Source: Cyclostephanos tholiformis
Taxonomy: Eukaryota > Bacillariophyta > Thalassiosirophyceae > Thalassiosirales > Thalassiosiraceae
NCBI GenBank assembly: GCA_036939975.1
Contig: JALLPB010004406.1
Coordinates: 1-12,735, forward strand
DNA length: 12,735 bases
Direction: 5' to 3'
Shown: positions 8,014 to 12,735 of the stretch, piece by piece
How the letters are laid out: each line of letters opens with the position of its first letter
Position numbering within the stretch: the stretch's first letter is position 1
The notes under the pieces: model-generated
What the model was told of the DNA's origin: nothing
What the model saw: the letters and a program-made list of their open reading frames with translations, nothing else
The model's database searches: none
Program-made: the position numbers and the translations under genes

Positions 8014-8921
8014 ATGGCCGGGCGCATGGAAGATTTGCTCATGGGAGGGGACTCCTCCGGATCGGACGATAGCGATGCCGATACAACCAACATCAAGGAA
8101 TCCGGGGCGCCAAAACAGGCAGCGGTACCCTCTATCGTCATCGCCACCGACCCCTCGTCGTCATCGCCGCCCAAGCCTTCCATGGCCGGTCAGGGCGACT
8201 CCAAGTCAGAGCTCACGAATCGGTTAAAGAATTTGTACTCCGCACAGCCGATTCCCGCCCCTCCCCCCGCCCTCGTACAGATGCCTCCTTCCGCTGGCGG
8301 TGGGCAGCAGGGGAATGACGGCGAGGGCGTACCGGCGTCGGGCGCTGCCGCCGTCCCGACCCCTCCCGGCAGTAGGGGCGGCGTCCCCTTGCCGATACAA
8401 GTAGATAATATTCCCGCAATGGCCGCACCGTCGCCGTCGTCTCGTCAAATTTCGGGCAATAACCCGAGCAACAATCCAAGTTACATCCCTCCCATGGTGC
8501 ACACTAGTCATCGTGGTTCGCCGGTATCGGCACAACTAAGTCAGCCGCAACAGCAGCTGCAACAACAGCAACAACAACAGCACCATCCTGGAGCGATGTC
8601 CCCACCGGTGCAACATGGCTCTGTAGGCCGTGTTCCTGCCCCGCTGCCCAAAGCTAGGTGAGTATTCTTGGAATATGCCAGACAGGCAATCAAGCAACCA
8701 CATCCGCATTTTAGACAATTTAACTTTCTCGCTACCTACCCTCATTTGACGCGATTATTCCTTTCTACGTCCTTGCCTCACCTCAATCAAAGAATCACCG
8801 GTCGCTCTGCAGCCCCCAGCAATCGCGTGGCCTCCGTCCCCGTCGCTCGATCGATCGTACCCAACACATCCGTCACGGGTGTGTTGGGTCCCCCCCCGCC
8901 CAGTCCACTGACCACCACCCA

Positions 8922-8952
<31 letters not shown>

Positions 8953-11420
8953 CTCACTAGCAGTAGCCGACAGCAGTATGCCCACGCGCCCCATCTCCAA
9001 CGTGGTTCTGGTTATAGTTCCTCATCCCATCCATCTTCGCAGCAGCAGCATCAACAGCAGCCGCACCAACGCTCGAGCGTGCCGCCCCATCTACAGCAGC
9101 AGCAGCAACCACTGCAAAATTCTCAACAAACGATGCAGATGCAGAGTACTTCCTCCTTCTCCAGGAGCAATAATGCCGGAGTGCTGCCGGGCGTGGTACT
9201 TGCCTCGGGCAATAGTCACAATATGACGGATAAGGAAAAAATTGAGAAGGAACGATTCTTAATGTTCACCAGAGTGTTGTTGAAGTGAGTTTGTTCAGCG
9301 TTGTGTGCTGTGCCCAATCCATATTTCAGATCGAAAATGAATGTTCACACTCCGCTGAAGAGGCCTTGACATTCTGCCGCGGTATTTTATTTCTCACCTC
9401 CCCAAACCTTCTGTTTTTCGCTCAAACTGCAAGGTATCTTGAACAACGCGATCCCAACATGCACGCTGCTGCGAAGGCCCAAATAAAGGAATGCTACGAA
9501 AAGAACAAATCCGGTGACCCTCAGTTCCGCTCTCTAACCACGAGCATGAAAGCACGTCTACGATCAACTGTTGGGGAGATTTATTGGGGGAAAGCTCACG
9601 ATTATCTGGATCATTTTATGATGCAAAAAAGAGGGGTACAGCAAAAGGAAACGAACGAGCGAGCTCAGCAGCAGGATCAGATGCAGCAGCAGTTGGCGTA
9701 CGACAATCATATGGTAATTCTCCCACCCACCAATCGCGTCGTGATCCCTCCCCCCACTGTACCCATCCCGGCTCCTCAAGTTGCCCCCGGCCAACAACAA
9801 CAGCAGCAACGTCAAGTTGCCGACATCGCCGCCGCTCAAAAGGTTCCAAAGCCCCTCCCGAGTAACATTGCAAACCCTCCCACGACTATTCCGGTTTCCG
9901 TTCCAATGCCTGCCAGCATACCCACTAATGCAGCTGGGATGCCTACCTCCACCACAGCAGTTGATCTTGACGCTAAGAAAAAGGCTGAGGCGAAAAAGAG
10001 GAAGGAACAGCGCAACCAACTAGCGCGAGATAAGCGTGCCGCATCAAAAAAGAATGCGGAAACGGCTCTCACCGGAGCGCTCAGCATCCCTACAATGATG
10101 ACGACCCTGTCCACCGCTTCTCTGAGCGCACCGACTTCGACATCTGCCTCTTCCATCGTGAGCATCAAGACTACAGAAAGGGGGGAAGGTGATAAGAGCA
10201 AAAAGAAAAAAGCTCCCGCGTCGAGGTCGAATTCATCATCCTCGATTACGAAGAAGCTGCAGGCAGTTCGCGAACCCAGCAATTCCCTTATGGAAATGAT
10301 CGATCATGCCACCCTTATTGATGTCAAGAATCTTCCCAATATATTCTATTCGAATGCATACAAGATGGATGTGAATTTGGACAAGGAGCAGAGGATATTA
10401 TTGTATGGCGATGAAGAAAGACAATCAATAATGAAGGACATTACCACTGCGGCTACGGTGGCTTTGGACTCAGCGGTCGATGTGGAGGTTCGGGATAAAC
10501 TATTCAGAGATGCTGGCGTGCCTCCGCTGCCGACAACGATTCCCGCAATGTACGATGGCTGGGGTACCAAGAATGTCTTGTCGGTACGAAATGCTTGGGC
10601 GAAGGTTCGTTTGCCGGAGAGCGAGAGGCGACTTGCCGAAATGAAAATGGAGGAGTCCGATAGGGCACGGAGGGAAAGGCCGATGGTTGCCCAGATGACA
10701 CCATCCACCACGGACGACGGTGATGAGATCGCGGTTTCCACTCCCCCTCCGTCGTCGCCACCCGCGGCGGATGCGTTGAGTATTGAAAATGACAAGACCA
10801 ATCACGCGTGGTTCAACGAAGGCCGCGCCGAGCAGGATCCGACACTCGCATTGCTCAGTGAGGCCACTGAGCAATTTCTGAAGTCCGCAATCGAAGGGGC
10901 CATCGGCAAGGCACGACTGCGGCTCAATTTGGACGGCGCGAGATTATGGCACACGTTGCAAGCCCATACCGTGGCATCCAATAAAGTTGGCGACGACGTA
11001 GATTGCCCCGTACCGCCCGCATCGATGCGATTGGGGTGCGACGTGCGGCGGCAGATCGCCCTGTCTCAGGGAAATGCCGCCAAGATTTATCAGCGCATGG
11101 AGGAGGCCATTACTCGAAGAAATGAAGATCGCCCCCCGAGCTACGACCCGAACGATGTGGGTCGAATGATACTCGAATCAACGAGCATGGGGGACCTGTC
11201 GAAGAGGCCGCTGTTGAAACACGCGGCCGAGACCGCGGCCCTCGATGCGAAGCGCAAGTTCTCCGTTTTTTGCGGTATCGATAGTGCCGATCCGCCATTC
11301 GGTAGAGTGCCCAAGAAGGTCGTGGTGACCGTGCAGGATATTGCCGTGGGCGCCTTGGGTAATCGAATGATGACGATCGGATCGAGGAGGAAACGGTTCG
11401 CGATCGGATTGAACTACTGA
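8014..11420 (+). CDS. Gln-rich nuclear protein with RST-like domain, candidate TAF4/ADA1-type cofactor; three exons
   Basis: Exons 8014-8657, 8793-9284 (or 8820-9284) and 9434-11420 join in frame to 1040 (or 1031) residues. The start context ACGATGG is good. Residues about 1-350 are Ser/Pro/Gln-rich with several polyQ tracts. About 360-443 (FLMFTRVLLK, spliced to YLEQRDP, through MKARLRSTVGEIYWGKAHDYL) is a compact helical domain whose spacing and R-x-x-VG-[DE] motif recall the RST domain of RCD1/SRO/TAF4. About 557-590 is Lys/Arg-rich and could be a nuclear localisation signal. About 853-880 (ATEQFLKSAIEGAIGKARLRL) resembles the histone-fold helix of TAF4/ADA1. Another helical block (about 930-970, CDVRRQIALSQGN) is unassigned. 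If correct, it would act in TFIID or SAGA in the nucleus. The gene is solid; the functional name is an inference. Confidence 0.85.
8542..8583 (+). repeat. CAA/CAG tract coding polyQ, exon 1
   Basis: Mixed CAA and CAG codons give a Gln-rich run broken by single Pro and Leu codons and ending in His. The mixed codons make it less prone to slippage than a pure repeat. Confidence 0.85.
8658..8792 (+). other. Intron 1 of the Gln-rich gene (acceptor uncertain: 8792 or 8819)
   Basis: The donor AG|GTGAGT is at 8658; without splicing the frame stops at TGA 8659-8661. Two acceptors keep the frame: AAAG at 8792, the first AG after the pyrimidine-rich stretch at about 8753-8785, and CCCAG at 8819 (intron 162 nt). 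CAG at 8812 would break the frame. Intron 2 uses an AAG acceptor, which makes 8792 credible; the two proteins differ by nine residues. Confidence 0.7.
8859..8889 (+). repeat. Near-perfect hairpin in exon 2 (14-bp stem, 3-nt loop)
   Basis: ACCCAACACA (8859-8868) is the exact reverse complement of TGTGTTGGGT (8880-8889). Inside, T8869 and G8879 form a wobble pair and CCG (8870-8872) pairs with CGG (8876-8878), leaving a TCA loop. The RNA would fold into a 31-nt hairpin within the coding sequence. Confidence 0.85.
8920..8952 (+). repeat. (CAG)8(CAA)3 microsatellite coding 11 Gln, exon 2
   Basis: Eight pure CAG codons are followed by three CAA. This pure stretch is the most likely to vary in length between individuals. 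It lies 30 bases after the exon 2 hairpin. Further Gln-rich runs occur at about 9040-9065, 9092-9110, 9665-9695 and 9793-9813. Confidence 0.9.
9285..9433 (+). other. Intron 2 of the Gln-rich gene
   Basis: Donor AA|GTGAGT at 9285 and acceptor TGCAAG|G at 9433 give 149 nt. The unspliced frame stops at TGA 9286-9288. Joining restores a Lys codon and makes LLK-YLEQRDP continuous across the predicted helical domain, which supports both sites. Confidence 0.85.
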
Positions 11421-11718
11421 AACGAGCTGTCGTGATGTGTTTTTTATCTGGACAGTGGCATAAATCTCATGAGCGTTGATGGACACGTTAAATGATAAAT
11501 TTGAATGTACCACTTTTCGTCGAGGAGGGAATTCAAAAAGTCCATCTATGAAAACGATTGCCGAGGGAAGCGTTCGATGACTTTAAGTTCCAAGGATATA
11601 TGCATACAATTCTGCGCCCGAAACGAACTATATTATTACGAACGAAAGTTTTGGAGCGGAGAATAATATGCGCCCTTAAGATATCGGACGCACCATCCCT
11701 ACTAGGCATATATGTACA
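11421..11718. other. Intergenic stretch between convergent genes
   Basis: It holds the 3' ends of the + strand Gln-rich gene and the - strand membrane-protein gene. Both transcripts must end within about 300 bp, so overlapping 3' UTRs are likely. No convincing polyadenylation signal, RNA gene or coding sequence is seen. Confidence 0.6.
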
Positions 11719-12477
11719 TTACGCGCGCGCCTCCCTCCACGTGAAGTAATTCGAGAATACGAACGCGTGATCCTCCCACTCGGTCCCGCTCCAGCATTCG
11801 CCGACGATCGGACCGTTGACCGTGTAACAAATTAGCATCGATCCCACTCCCACGGCGTGCCAAAGACAGTGCCAAATCACGAATTGGTCGTACATGTCCC
11901 TCCTGGCGTAGTAATTCGCCCACACGTGACACTTGAGTGCCGCGAGGCTTAGCATCGCCCAAAACGGGCCGCATGTGAAGTAAGTCGAGTGTATGCACGA
12001 TGCGAACGCCAACGGCGCCACGACCCTATCGATCGCGTGCGCGTATGATTCGAGGCCGGTGTACACGTGATCGCTAAGGTAGGACGTCAGCGATACGCAC
12101 GTCAGCAGGCACGCCGAGATGTGACAGCACGCGCGGTATAACAGTGGCACCGGCAGGAGGAATAGCATGCACGACGCGCCGACGTACGGCGATGGCTTGT
12201 GACCCCACGGCAATGACGATTGGCGGGACAATCGACGTGTAAATGCCGTGGAGGCGACTATGGCACGGATGGACGCGGATGCCGCCGACGAGGGAGGAGT
12301 GGACGTCGAAAACGACGAATGCGACGACGACGGGTCGTCCGCGACGACGTCCTCGCGAACGCGGACGATGTGGGATTCTTCGGGTGGCAAGGGCGACGAT
12401 GATGCCGATGCGGGTGGCGATCGTCGTCGAATCGACCTCGTCGCCGCGTCGCCCGTCTTGGCGGTAGTCGCGACCAT
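11719..12477 (-). CDS. Multi-pass membrane protein, CREST-superfamily-like (252 aa)
   Basis: This is an intronless frame with ATG at 12477. Residues 1-92 are Ser/Pro/Arg-rich and probably disordered and cytosolic. From about 98 to 222 the protein is strongly hydrophobic, consistent with four or more membrane segments: two close together (about 98-134), then about 152-170, about 172-188 and 199-220. Polar residues within or beside these are S129/S132/S135, D136, H137, H147, D150 and the pair H203-x3-H207 (WHCLWH). A Ser/His, Asp and HxxxH set in membrane helices is the hallmark of the CREST superfamily (alkaline ceramidases, PAQR receptors, Per1, SID-1, TMEM8), in which the residues bind a metal for hydrolysis. 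The assignment is tentative, as order and spacing were judged by eye. The acidic/aromatic C-terminus (EWEDHAFVFSNYFTW) has no assigned role. Confidence 0.75.
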   Translation of the reverse strand: MVATTAKTGDAATRSIRRRSPPASASSSPLPPEESHIVRVREDVVADDPSSSHSSFSTSTPPSSAASASIRAIVASTAFTRRLSRQSSLPWGHKPSPYVGASCMLFLLPVPLLYRACCHISACLLTCVSLTSYLSDHVYTGLESYAHAIDRVVAPLAFASCIHSTYFTCGPFWAMLSLAALKCHVWANYYARRDMYDQFVIWHCLWHAVGVGSMLICYTVNGPIVGECWSGTEWEDHAFVFSNYFTWREARA

Positions 12478-12735
12478 GACTTGATCGGTGCGCTTTGTGT
12501 TGTTTGGTGAGCTTTTGTTGTGTTACTTATGTGTCGTCCCGGACCTATTACCAAAAAAATACAATGGGGTCCTTTGAAACAACGGTCGGTGCATCTCCGG
12601 TGGAAAATACCTCCCCTGGTGTGAGTTTTTGAGAGAAAGGGTAAACAAGGGCGGGGGTGGGGAAGTAATAATATTTTATTAGGCCGTGTCTGTTAGAAAA
12701 GAAAACTGAAACAGGCAGGTACGATTTTGAGGTAC
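12478..12735. other. Upstream region of the membrane-protein gene; no gene seen
   Basis: It should contain the promoter of the - strand gene. A G-rich run (12650-12663) and an AT-rich patch (AATAATATTTTATTA, about 12666-12680) are visible but cannot be assigned. No coding sequence or RNA gene is evident. Confidence 0.4.

Noticed and set aside
8920..8952. CAG repeat as a CRISPR or mobile-element repeat
   Set aside because: It is a simple in-frame trinucleotide tract coding Gln, with no spacers.
11558..11749. Small + strand frame of 63 codons in the intergenic stretch
   Set aside because: No recognisable feature; it overlaps the end of the - strand gene and is likely chance.

Overview
The window looks like nuclear DNA of a stramenopile alga, most likely a diatom. 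This rests on a Ty1/copia element with several features I associate with the diatom CoDi lineages (QVDD reverse transcriptase, an integrase N-terminus without HHCC residues, a very long gag), and on compact neighbouring genes with short GTGAGT introns. The assignment is an inference, because no species marker is visible.

Layout. (1) Positions 1 to about 7981 hold an almost complete LTR retrotransposon on the + strand. Only the last 14-15 bases of the 5' LTR are inside the window. They are followed by a tRNA primer-binding site that looks like the antisense of a Met-tRNA anticodon arm, a leader of about 200 nt, gag (217-3225), pol (3226-7869), a G7 polypurine tract and a short 3' LTR (7885-7980/7981). 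Gag and pol share one reading frame. They are separated by a single TGA followed by CTAG, a textbook type II stop-readthrough context. Pol runs protease, integrase, a PDZ-like segment, reverse transcriptase, RNase H, and carries a second in-frame stop (TAG, 4801-4803) inside the integrase. That stop probably makes this copy non-autonomous.

(2) Positions 8014-11420 hold a three-exon host gene on the + strand, starting only 33 bp after the LTR. It encodes a Gln-rich protein of about 1030-1040 residues with an RST-like helical domain whose coding sequence is split by intron 2, a Lys/Arg-rich stretch and a C-terminal helical part. A TAF4/ADA1-type transcription cofactor is the best guess. The retrotransposon therefore sits in its promoter or 5' UTR. 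Exon 2 carries a near-perfect 14-bp RNA hairpin next to a CAG-repeat tract.

(3) After a short intergenic stretch between convergent genes, positions 11719-12477 hold an intronless gene on the - strand. It encodes a multi-pass membrane protein with an HxxxH motif and upstream Ser/Asp/His residues, resembling the CREST superfamily. The last 258 bp are its upstream region and show no gene.
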